The position numbers and the translations under genes were made by a program. A model generated the notes under the pieces. That model saw only the letters and a list, made by a program, of their open reading frames with translations, was not told the DNA's origin and searched no databases. From positions 1 through 36,355 of the forward strand of contig DXAW01000113.1 in the NCBI GenBank assembly GCA_019116865.1: 36,355 nucleotides of DNA, in the 5' to 3' direction. Below are positions 7,289 through 14,959 of the stretch, one piece after another (positions within the stretch are counted from its first letter, which is position 1; the number at the start of each line of letters is the position of its first letter). This DNA is from Candidatus Coprenecus stercoravium. Its GTDB lineage: Bacteria > Bacteroidota > Bacteroidia > Bacteroidales > UBA932.

Positions 7289-9018
7289 TCAAACAAGAAT
7301 TCAAATTCATCTATATACATCGTACTGCCCACTCCGCCGGTGAAATAATCGGCGTATTTGCTGGCGGTCGCCACTACCAGCACATGTGTGGGGATGCGCT
7401 CCAGGTCACGATACTCGAGATTGATGGTAAACTCCTTGTACTCTCCGTTGGAATTGTCGGGAATCTCAATCTCTCCATAGGCGATGACCGCCGGATCCTC
7501 ATCAGGCACGAAGAACGTTCCGGTGTTGGTGTTTACATTGAAAGGAGAACTCCAGTCAGTCAGGGCTACATATATCTTGCCGACATCCATTGTCCCTTTC
7601 AGATTCTCATACGGAGCCTTTACTTTGTCTATCGCCACGGGAGCATATGAATACCAACCGTGCAAAGCTGTCGGCCGGCAGGTATACGGGCGTCCGAAGT
7701 TAATCGAAGCTCCCAGACCGGCCACCGAGCCAAACGAACCGGAATAGATATTTCCTCCAGCCATAATGCTCATAACCGTCTTTGTTTCCATCTTCACGGC
7801 TTTACCTGAGACCACAAATGATTCCTCCGGTGATGTAGGATTGGCCTCACCAATGAGATTAGCGCCCTTATTTCCGGAATCCCAGAAATAATTGTCTTCC
7901 ATATCGGCATTGGCATACCAGTTCTTTCCGTCCTTGTACCATGAATCGAAATTGAAATTGGGCAGCTGCTCAGCCGCCTCGGTAGTGAATGACACCTTGT
8001 TGTCCTCCCTGCGGTCCTGAGCGGTAACGGCTCTCACCTCGTATTCAGTCTGCGGCTCAAGTCCGGTTATCCTGGCCGAGAAAGACTTGCCGTCGTATGT
8101 AATATCTCCTTCGAAGTCCGTCCAGTCAGCATCGGAAGTCCTGCGGTACTGGAACGCCAATCCATCGGGCACGGACTCCGTCGTATAGGTTCCGCTTACG
8201 TATGCGAATTTGGCCCACGGATTCACCTTCCCGGTAGTCACCTCGACATACTGCACGGGTATCTCGATGATATCCACCACGTACTCCTTGTCATTGAGAG
8301 TGCCGTCCACAGTCACCTCTACTGTAAGTCCGCCTCCCTCTGATGTGCCTGTACTGATGTCGAAATTAAGGTTGTAATAGTCCCTGGGCTGTACGTTCTT
8401 CAACTGACCTGACTGAGAATATTCCTGTCCGTCAGTATTGACAAGGGCTATAGACCAGTCCAGGACACCCGTACACTTAAAGTAGCCTTCCGACGCCAGA
8501 GTCTCCCCTGCGAAAACAAGAGAACCGCCCTCATTGCCGTTGGACACTGTCACATCATATCCTGAGAAATTCAGACGTACATTCTCCGATACAGTAACAG
8601 TCACTTTCACATTGGCCAAGGTACACACTATCTCCGCCTGAGTATTCTCTCCGGCCGTCACATCGACTGTCTGAGTACCTTTATATATAGGTGTGCCGAA
8701 AGCCGCCTCCGCCTCTTCTCCACTCACAGCCTCCACTGTATAGCGGCCCTCCTTCAGGGAGAGCGGACTGTCCTCGAGAGTACGGTGATCATCCACCGTC
8801 TCGACCACCTCACCTGACCCGGCGTCAGATACGATAATCCTGAACACCGGTTCTGCCTCGGGAGCCTTGACTTCCACTACCCCGTAGTCACAGGAAAGAC
8901 TCAGGCTGAGAAAGCCGTCTTCTCCGGTACCGGGTCTGAAATCATCCTTTCGGGAGCATGACACGGCCATAAGCATGGCCATCAGCGCAATCGCGCCGGC
9001 TCTAATAATATTTCCCAT
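7285..9018 (-). CDS. DUF4493-FN3-PCMD surface lipoprotein
   Basis: A 577-residue lipoprotein with lipobox AVSC (Cys21) followed by SRKDDF; the K-D-D just after Cys resembles the acidic export signal of surface-exposed Bacteroidota lipoproteins. Residues about 35-230 are a DUF4493 module (PF14900), with the G-x-Y-x-V-E-A strand and the T-L-A-N-V-K-V core. Residues about 260-345 are FN3-like (LEPQTEYEVRAV). Residues about 350-577 are a PCMD domain with NFNFDSW, GGNIYSGSFGS and GSTMYIDEFEF. The PCMD part is closely paralogous to that of the gene at 4865-6475. It lies 15 bases after the preceding DUF4493 gene. Confidence 0.87.
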   Translation of the reverse strand: MGNIIRAGAIALMAMLMAVSCSRKDDFRPGTGEDGFLSLSLSCDYGVVEVKAPEAEPVFRIIVSDAGSGEVVETVDDHRTLEDSPLSLKEGRYTVEAVSGEEAEAAFGTPIYKGTQTVDVTAGENTQAEIVCTLANVKVTVTVSENVRLNFSGYDVTVSNGNEGGSLVFAGETLASEGYFKCTGVLDWSIALVNTDGQEYSQSGQLKNVQPRDYYNLNFDISTGTSEGGGLTVEVTVDGTLNDKEYVVDIIEIPVQYVEVTTGKVNPWAKFAYVSGTYTTESVPDGLAFQYRRTSDADWTDFEGDITYDGKSFSARITGLEPQTEYEVRAVTAQDRREDNKVSFTTEAAEQLPNFNFDSWYKDGKNWYANADMEDNYFWDSGNKGANLIGEANPTSPEESFVVSGKAVKMETKTVMSIMAGGNIYSGSFGSVAGLGASINFGRPYTCRPTALHGWYSYAPVAIDKVKAPYENLKGTMDVGKIYVALTDWSSPFNVNTNTGTFFVPDEDPAVIAYGEIEIPDNSNGEYKEFTINLEYRDLERIPTHVLVVATASKYADYFTGGVGSTMYIDEFEFLFE

Positions 9019-9033
9019 ACAGCAGTCCTCCCG

Positions 9034-10221
9034 TTATGCTGTCATAATGATTGTAAGGGTAGCAGACGATGTCTCTCCGTTCTTGTCGGTAATGACTATC
9101 TCCAGTTCATTGGTTTCCTCAGGCATAGCCATAAGAAATGCGGCTATCTGGAACACCACCTCTGTACGGCCCTTCACATCTGCCGAAGTTATCCCGAACA
9201 GAGCACCCCAGAACCCCTCTTCAGCCGCATTCATATTGGCCAGATCCACCGTATAAGGCATCGTCATCATATCCAGAAGTCCCTGGAGTCCTGATGACTT
9301 GACATTGACCTCGTACTTTTCCACGCCGGCAGGGACTTTGACCGTAAGATTGAACTCAGACGGCAGAGCTGACTTGCTGTAGGTCACAGGCTCATCGATT
9401 CCGGCTGTGGCAGTAATGGTGACAGCCTCCGTCTCAGGCTCTTCCGGCTCGGGTTCCTCGACCGGTTCCTCCTCCAGACCGCCGATGAGGATATTCTCCA
9501 CTTTCTCGTTGCAGCTGTAATCGATGCTTATGCCCGCCGAGAGCTCCGCATAGCCTGTACCTGAGGCGTCGAGGGTGAATATATGATGGTCCTTGGCGGC
9601 CACCTGGTCAATCTCCATATGGTGAGTCACCATACCGCCAGATACTCTCTCGGCATAGAGATCCATACTGAGAGGGGCCACGTCGAAGTAGCCGGCCTCA
9701 CCGGCGTCTATCTTCTCCTTATTGAAAATCAGCGGACCGTCCTCCGTGGAAACTGTAACCGTAAAATCCGGCTTTACCTCTGCCAGAAAAGCCTCGGTGC
9801 AGCGTACGGAGACTTTCATGTTGGCGATAGTGCAGACCACAGACACCTGCTCGGTACTGCCGGCCTCGATAGTCACGGTCTGGGAACCCTTGAACACAGG
9901 CTGGGCCCACGCTACCGGCTGACTGCCCGGTGAAGCGGCCTCCACCCTATACTCGGCAGGAGACAGGGATATGGACTCAGGAACATCGGCATATCTGTCC
10001 CACGAGCTTACGGTACGGCCACTGGCCACGTCGATAATCGAGAGCGAGAACTCATTGACATCGGCGGTCTCCTCAGACTTCACCTCCACGAAATCGCCCT
10101 CTGCGGAAAGGGACAGTTCCAGTCTGGCAGTCTCTCCGCTGTAAATCACTATATTTTCCTTGTTGCATCCTGCCGCCATAAATGCCATGACAGCTGCGGA
10201 CACTAAAATTATTTTCTTCAT
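9034..10221 (-). CDS. DUF4493 lipoprotein lacking a PCMD domain
   Basis: A 395-residue lipoprotein with lipobox MAAGC (Cys19). Residues about 30-240 are DUF4493-like (VKVSVRC-type core after the T-I-A-N motif). A Glu/Pro linker of about 20 residues follows at about 250-272 (VEEPEPEEPE). Residues about 285-395 form a beta domain that is paralogous to the middle domain of the 718-residue protein upstream: both share LTVKVPAGVE / LTLNVPSGVE, a Gly-rich turn, and a closing I-x-V-T-D-x-x-G strand. No FN3 or PCMD part is present, so it is the short member of the series. The gaps to its neighbours are 25 and 15 bases, within one operon. Confidence 0.82.
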   Translation of the reverse strand: MKKIILVSAAVMAFMAAGCNKENIVIYSGETARLELSLSAEGDFVEVKSEETADVNEFSLSIIDVASGRTVSSWDRYADVPESISLSPAEYRVEAASPGSQPVAWAQPVFKGSQTVTIEAGSTEQVSVVCTIANMKVSVRCTEAFLAEVKPDFTVTVSTEDGPLIFNKEKIDAGEAGYFDVAPLSMDLYAERVSGGMVTHHMEIDQVAAKDHHIFTLDASGTGYAELSAGISIDYSCNEKVENILIGGLEEEPVEEPEPEEPETEAVTITATAGIDEPVTYSKSALPSEFNLTVKVPAGVEKYEVNVKSSGLQGLLDMMTMPYTVDLANMNAAEEGFWGALFGITSADVKGRTEVVFQIAAFLMAMPEETNELEIVITDKNGETSSATLTIIMTA

Positions 10222-10246
10222 TTTATTCTTTTTTCAGGTTTAGATT

Positions 10247-12403
10247 CTATTCATATATAAGTTCTATATCATCAAGATACAGGATGCTTCCGAAATTACC
10301 GGTATACGACTGCCCGTCACGGATAACAAGCTCATAACCACCGTTCACTCCGGGCTTTTCAGCAGTCGTGGACTTGAATGTAATATATATTCCCGTGGCC
10401 TTCATACCGTTCTCACTGTAAGTCAGAGGAATTTCCAGAGGACTCCAGCCGGATGCGGCCGCTCCGTCGCTTTTCTCCGCCGAGGCTATCACAGTGCTAC
10501 CGGAACGTATCTCTATCTTCACGTAGAATGTCTCGGAGTCCTTGGGAGAGTACTTGTAGTGGAACCTTAGAGCAGAGGGCCTGCTGCCGAAGGCATGTCC
10601 GTCCGAAGAGTGATTGCCGCTGTCATCGGCCGTACCTATGAACAGCTCGCCGGCCACCCTGTCTCCTACTGATGCGCTGGCTGTTAGCCAGTCACCTACA
10701 TTGACAGAGTACACCATCGCAGCCCTGCCGCCGTTGTTCGCATCAGAAGTATAGGCGACGGTGGGGAAACGCACCCAGTTCCAGTTGGCGCTCACCACGC
10801 CCGTCGATGAGGGCATGGTCTTCTTGCTGTTGACCGCCCACCACTGGTCTTCCGTCCACGGCAGGTCCCAGTCTATATTATGTTCTTTAGAGCTGAATAG
10901 TGTCTTATAGGTGAACTTATGAGTCTGGGTAGTCCATTCCTCGAAACCGGCGTTGCCTACCTGCTGGGCGGACTCTGTGGTGAATGAACGCACTGTCTCG
11001 GACACACCAGATTTGTAGCCGGCACGTATCTCGTACTTGGTCGCCGGATTGAGTCCGGTGACTGTCACACGGTTGGTCTGACCTGATATGGACGACGTAT
11101 ATTCCGGGCGGCTCCACTCCGACGAGCCTTCGGCCCTCACTTCCGGATACAGCAGGGAAGGATTGCCGTCAGTGGTCAGCTCGGCGTAGACTCTTGCGGC
11201 CCACACATCGTAATCGGGAATCTCCGACACATCCTTCCTGGCCCTGGACGGCTGGATACGGTATGTCCCCTCAGCATACTTGCCTGCAGGGTCAGTCACT
11301 TTTATCGTAAACGCATTGTCCCCGGAGGAAGAATCCCCGGACCAGTCCAGAAGGGCTGCCAACGTGCGGAAGTCAAGCTGCACCTCCGTCTGTCCCGACG
11401 AAACGGGAAGTGAAAGCACGCCGCTCTCCGTCAACCACGACGAAGCCTCCATCAGATTGATTTCCGAAGGCCATCCGGCATCGGCCAGAGTTCCGGACTG
11501 AATACCCAGTGTGCAGGACTCCACTCCTGAAGGCACATTGAGAGTCAAAGAGGCCTTCTCGGGTGAAAGTCCCTCGACAAATCCGGAAAGTGTTCCGGTC
11601 AGGGGATCGAAACCGTCGGCGACAATCACAGGGGCCTCGGCAGGCAGCATATATGAAGGAAGCTCGATATCCACCTGATGATCCTCCGTACCGTAATCCA
11701 CCGATACAGTAAGGGATACCTCCGACTCGGGAAGTTCTCCCGTATCAATCCTAAGGGTGATGAAGTCGCCAGGCTCTCCCTTGATTTTCTGAGAATTAAC
11801 AAAATCCGTAGTCTCCCCGTCCGCAGTTGTCAAAACCACATTCACAGAGATTTCTCCACAAGGCAGATAACCGGCCTCCGCACAATCCCTGTCGAAGACC
11901 AGCGAGCCGAGCGGCGTACTGACCGTAGCGGTATAGCCGGCATAGTCGCTGCGGATATTGTCTCCATATTCCACAGCCACTTTCACATTGCCCATACGGC
12001 AGACCACACTCAGTTCAGTGACCTGCTGCGGCGACACCGTAAACTCCTGCTCTCCGATAAAGAAGAAAGCATCGAAACCGCTTGCGGTAGAGTCACCGTA
12101 TGACGCCCTTAAAATATAGGGGCCTCCGGCGTTCATGGTAAATACTGTACTCTCCTGTTCCAGGTATTCGGCATATGTCGCCCACCTTTTGAATATGACT
12201 CCTTTCTGATTGATTATCTCCACCTTGAAGTCCTCCGGAGCAAGCTGTCCCTCTGCCTCGGCCCTGGTAGCAGACAGGTCCGTAAGCAGTTCCAGACGGA
12301 TACCGCCCATTCCGGTTTCAAAAGGCGTTTCCACTCTTGTAGAGCAGGAAACCGCCGATACTAGGAGCACCAGGTACATTGGAAAGAATCTAGTTTTACT
12401 CAT
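10247..12403 (-). CDS. large DUF4493-FN3-PCMD-like surface lipoprotein
   Basis: The first gene of the lipoprotein unit, 718 residues, with lipobox AVSC (Cys20). Domain order: DUF4493 at about 30-235 (with the GNVKVAVEY core); a middle beta domain at about 240-385 shared with the 395-residue neighbour; an FN3-like module at about 395-480 (LNPATKYEIRAG); and a C-terminal PCMD-like region at about 485-718, opening VGNAGFEEW and closing GSILYLDDIELIYE. The C-terminal region is more diverged than in the other two PCMD proteins of the unit. It probably displays a ligand-binding head at the cell surface. Transcription likely starts from the -7 element at 12440-12447, about 30 bases upstream. Confidence 0.84.
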   Translation of the reverse strand: MSKTRFFPMYLVLLVSAVSCSTRVETPFETGMGGIRLELLTDLSATRAEAEGQLAPEDFKVEIINQKGVIFKRWATYAEYLEQESTVFTMNAGGPYILRASYGDSTASGFDAFFFIGEQEFTVSPQQVTELSVVCRMGNVKVAVEYGDNIRSDYAGYTATVSTPLGSLVFDRDCAEAGYLPCGEISVNVVLTTADGETTDFVNSQKIKGEPGDFITLRIDTGELPESEVSLTVSVDYGTEDHQVDIELPSYMLPAEAPVIVADGFDPLTGTLSGFVEGLSPEKASLTLNVPSGVESCTLGIQSGTLADAGWPSEINLMEASSWLTESGVLSLPVSSGQTEVQLDFRTLAALLDWSGDSSSGDNAFTIKVTDPAGKYAEGTYRIQPSRARKDVSEIPDYDVWAARVYAELTTDGNPSLLYPEVRAEGSSEWSRPEYTSSISGQTNRVTVTGLNPATKYEIRAGYKSGVSETVRSFTTESAQQVGNAGFEEWTTQTHKFTYKTLFSSKEHNIDWDLPWTEDQWWAVNSKKTMPSSTGVVSANWNWVRFPTVAYTSDANNGGRAAMVYSVNVGDWLTASASVGDRVAGELFIGTADDSGNHSSDGHAFGSRPSALRFHYKYSPKDSETFYVKIEIRSGSTVIASAEKSDGAAASGWSPLEIPLTYSENGMKATGIYITFKSTTAEKPGVNGGYELVIRDGQSYTGNFGSILYLDDIELIYE

Positions 12404-12439
12404 CTGTTTCCAATTTGGTTTTAGTACTCTTAATCATGG

Positions 12440-12447
12440 CAAAAGTA
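12440..12447 (-). promoter_or_regulatory. -7 element (TACTTTTG) for the lipoprotein unit
   Basis: The minus strand reads TACTTTTG, matching TAnnTTTG, 36 bases from the ATG at 12403. I see no TTTG at the expected upstream spacing, so the match rests on the -7 element only. It faces away from the parE -7 element at 12491-12498. Confidence 0.5.
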
Positions 12448-12490
12448 GTATTTTTTTCTCCGGTGGGGTCATTCTTAGCGAAAAACTTAA

Positions 12491-12498
12491 TAAATTTG
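12491..12498 (+). promoter_or_regulatory. -7 element (TAAATTTG) for parE
   Basis: TAAATTTG matches TAnnTTTG and lies 30 bases before the ATG at 12529. No clear -33 TTTG is visible. If used, it shows that the in-frame ATG codons upstream of 12529 are not the start of parE. Confidence 0.55.
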
Positions 12499-12528
12499 CA
12501 ATGTCCCAAAAAGGGGCGTTTTAGGATA

Positions 12529-14373
12529 ATGAGCGAAGAATTAAAGAATTACGACAGCAGTGCGATAGCGACCCTGGACTGGTACACCCACATCCGGACA
12601 AGGCCGGGAATGTACATCGGAAGCACCGGTGACGGCTCCATGCCCGACGACGGTCTTTATGTACTGGTCAAAGAAGTGATTGACAACTCGATAGACGAAT
12701 ATGCCTCCGGTTTCGGAAAGGAAATCAGCATCACCGTGGAAGGACGGCGGGTGACTGTGAGGGACTTCGGAAGAGGCGTTCCGTTGGAAAAAGTCGTCGA
12801 TGTGTCCAGCAAGCTGATGACCGGCGGTAAGTTCGACAGCGGAGTGTTCAAGAAAAGTGTCGGACTCAACGGTATAGGTATCAAGGCTGTAAACGCCACA
12901 TCGGTATATTTCCAAATAACATCGTACAGAGGAGGCAAGTTCCGCAGCGCCACATATTCAAAGGGAATACTCGAGCATGACGAAAGCGGAGAGTGCTCCG
13001 AGAAGAACGGCACCCTGGTCAGCTTCATAGCCGATGACGAGGTCTTCCACAACTACTCCTATGATATGGAGTTCATCGAGACCATGGTTCGCAACTACGC
13101 CTACCTCAACACAGGACTCACACTCCGTCTCAACGGCACGTCCTACCACTCGGCCAACGGTCTTCTGGACCTGGTCAACGAGACAATGCTGGCGGAGCCG
13201 CTTTATCCGCCGATTCATCTCAAAGGCGAGGACATAGAGTGCGTCATCACCCACGGAGACAGCAACGGGGAGAACATAGCGTCCTTCGTCAACGGTCAGA
13301 ACACCACTCAGGGCGGCACCCACCTGTCTGCCTTCCGGGAGGCCATAGCCAAGACCGTAAAGGAGCATTTCAAGAAGGAATTCGAGCCGGCTGACATACG
13401 CCAGTCCATCGTAGGAGCCATCAGCATACGTGTCAACGAGCCGGGCTTCGGCAACCAGACCAAGACCAAGCTCAGTTCCAAGGACGTGCGTCCAGGACTG
13501 TCTGTCCGCTCTTTCATAGGAGACTTTCTGGAGGAAGAGCTGGACAACTACCTGCACAAGCATCCCGACACGGCGTCCATAATGCTGAAGAAGATACAGG
13601 CCTCCGAAAAAGAGCGCAAGGCCATATCCGGCATACAGAAAAGCATCAAGGAGAAAGTCAAGAAAGCCAGCCTCTGCAACAAGAAACTCAGGGACTGCCG
13701 CATACACTACACCGACTCACGCAATCCACTGGCAGAGGCCTCATCCCTGTTCATCACCGAGGGAGATTCGGCCAGCGGCTCCATAACCAAGATAAGGGAC
13801 GTGAACACCCAGGCTGTGTTCAGCCTCAGGGGCAAGCCGCTCAACTGTGTCCAGAAAAATGAGAAGGAGGTGAGGGAAAACGAGGAGATGCTTCTGCTCA
13901 AGGCCGCCCTCAACGTAGACGAGGACATGGACAATCTCCGCTACAACAAGATAATCATCGCCACCGATGCCGATGTGGACGGTATGCACATCCGTCTGCT
14001 GATGGTAAGTTTCTTCCTCAAATACTACCCCGACCTGATACGCCAGGGACATGTGTACATCCTACAGACACCACTGTTCAGAGTGCGCAATAAAAAACGC
14101 AGTATCTACTGCTACAACGAAGAGGAGAAGGTGGCCGCGATGAAGGAGCTGGGAGCCGGGCACGAGATTACCCGGTTCAAAGGACTCGGAGAGATATCCC
14201 CGGACGAGTTCAAGGACTTCATCGGGGAGAATATCCGGCTCGACCCGGTAAGACTCGACCCGGATGACAGAATTTCTCCTCTGCTCCAGTTCTATATGGG
14301 CAAGAATACCATAGACCGCCAGTCATTCATCCGTCAGAACCTGCGTTCGGACCTGATACTCGAAATCGTATGA
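12529..14373 (+). CDS. parE: DNA topoisomerase IV subunit B
   Basis: The ATPase subunit of type IIA topoisomerase IV, which with ParC decatenates chromosomes. The start at 12529 (MSEELKNYDSS) gives 614 residues; the frame is open further upstream, but the extension is unlike ParE and crosses the promoter. GHKL ATPase motifs: E49 and N53 (EVIDNSIDE), D79-x-G81-x-G83, and SVGLNGIGIKA as the lid. NQTKTKLSS is the QTK loop. The Toprim part has E411 (ITEGDSASG) and D480-x-D482-x-D484 (DADVDGM). RTRPGMYIGSTGDGS and the length favour ParE over GyrB. parC is not adjacent, although parE-parC pairs are usual in Bacteroides; the next gene, an acyltransferase, overlaps by ATGA. Confidence 0.92.
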   Translation: MSEELKNYDSSAIATLDWYTHIRTRPGMYIGSTGDGSMPDDGLYVLVKEVIDNSIDEYASGFGKEISITVEGRRVTVRDFGRGVPLEKVVDVSSKLMTGGKFDSGVFKKSVGLNGIGIKAVNATSVYFQITSYRGGKFRSATYSKGILEHDESGECSEKNGTLVSFIADDEVFHNYSYDMEFIETMVRNYAYLNTGLTLRLNGTSYHSANGLLDLVNETMLAEPLYPPIHLKGEDIECVITHGDSNGENIASFVNGQNTTQGGTHLSAFREAIAKTVKEHFKKEFEPADIRQSIVGAISIRVNEPGFGNQTKTKLSSKDVRPGLSVRSFIGDFLEEELDNYLHKHPDTASIMLKKIQASEKERKAISGIQKSIKEKVKKASLCNKKLRDCRIHYTDSRNPLAEASSLFITEGDSASGSITKIRDVNTQAVFSLRGKPLNCVQKNEKEVRENEEMLLLKAALNVDEDMDNLRYNKIIIATDADVDGMHIRLLMVSFFLKYYPDLIRQGHVYILQTPLFRVRNKKRSIYCYNEEEKVAAMKELGAGHEITRFKGLGEISPDEFKDFIGENIRLDPVRLDPDDRISPLLQFYMGKNTIDRQSFIRQNLRSDLILEIV

Positions 14374-14948
14374 GAATAATCAGCCCTAAGACAGCCGGAC
14401 GGATACTCCATATGATGGGGTGGAAAGGAATGGACGAGGCAATTCCGGCGCCCAAGTGCATAATCCTGGGAGCTCCGCATACCTCGATATGGGATTTCGT
14501 CATATCATGGCTGTACTACCGCTCTGTCGGCGGCAATGCGAAGGTCATGATCAAACAGGGATTCTTCTGGTGGCCGCTCGGTCCTGTCCTCCGTCATCTG
14601 GGCGGCATCCCGGTGGACAGAAGTACAGGAGGAGGCGCGCATCTGGTACGTCAGATGATAGCCGAATTCGAAAAGGACGAATATTTCCAGCTGGCCATAG
14701 CGCCGGAGGGCACACGCAAACCGGTCAAACGCTGGAAAGGCGGGTTCCACACCATCGCAAAGGCCACAGGTGTTCCCGTGTTCCTGGGCTATTTCGACTG
14801 GGGCACCAAGACTGTAGGCGCCAAGGAGGAATTTCATATAACCGACGATGTCGCCGCCGACATGAAACGGATAAGACAATGGTACAAGGACAAGGGCGTG
14901 GTGGGAAAATATCCTGAAAAATTCACGACCGGAGACGACCTCGAATAA
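14370..14948 (+). CDS. small lysophospholipid acyltransferase-like protein
   Basis: A 192-residue member of the LPLAT/PlsC-like superfamily, which moves acyl groups to glycerolipids or related lipids at the membrane. The catalytic H-x4-D motif is H37-TSIW-D42, and the substrate-phosphate motif is E113-G-T-R116 in APEGTR. Shorter than classical PlsC (about 240 residues), it belongs to the compact type common in Bacteroidota; there is no clear transmembrane segment except the hydrophobic stretch at about 64-80. The start overlaps the parE stop as ATGA, and an acyl-CoA synthetase begins 11 bases after its stop, so fatty acid activation and transfer are encoded together. The acyl acceptor is unknown. 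Confidence 0.82.
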   Translation: MRIISPKTAGRILHMMGWKGMDEAIPAPKCIILGAPHTSIWDFVISWLYYRSVGGNAKVMIKQGFFWWPLGPVLRHLGGIPVDRSTGGGAHLVRQMIAEFEKDEYFQLAIAPEGTRKPVKRWKGGFHTIAKATGVPVFLGYFDWGTKTVGAKEEFHITDDVAADMKRIRQWYKDKGVVGKYPEKFTTGDDLE

Positions 14949-14959
14949 ACTGCATCGAT

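Noticed and set aside
3741-12403. Polysaccharide utilisation locus
   Set aside because: No SusC/SusD pair, glycoside hydrolase or hybrid two-component regulator is present; the lipoproteins are DUF4493/PCMD types.
12415-12528. Upstream extension of parE to 12415
   Set aside because: The added 38 residues are absent from ParE proteins and the region holds the promoter elements. The start at 12529 fits.
12529-14373. Reading as gyrase subunit B
   Set aside because: The start region (RTRPGMYIGSTGDGS), the lid variant SVGLNGIGIK and the length match Bacteroidales ParE better than GyrB.
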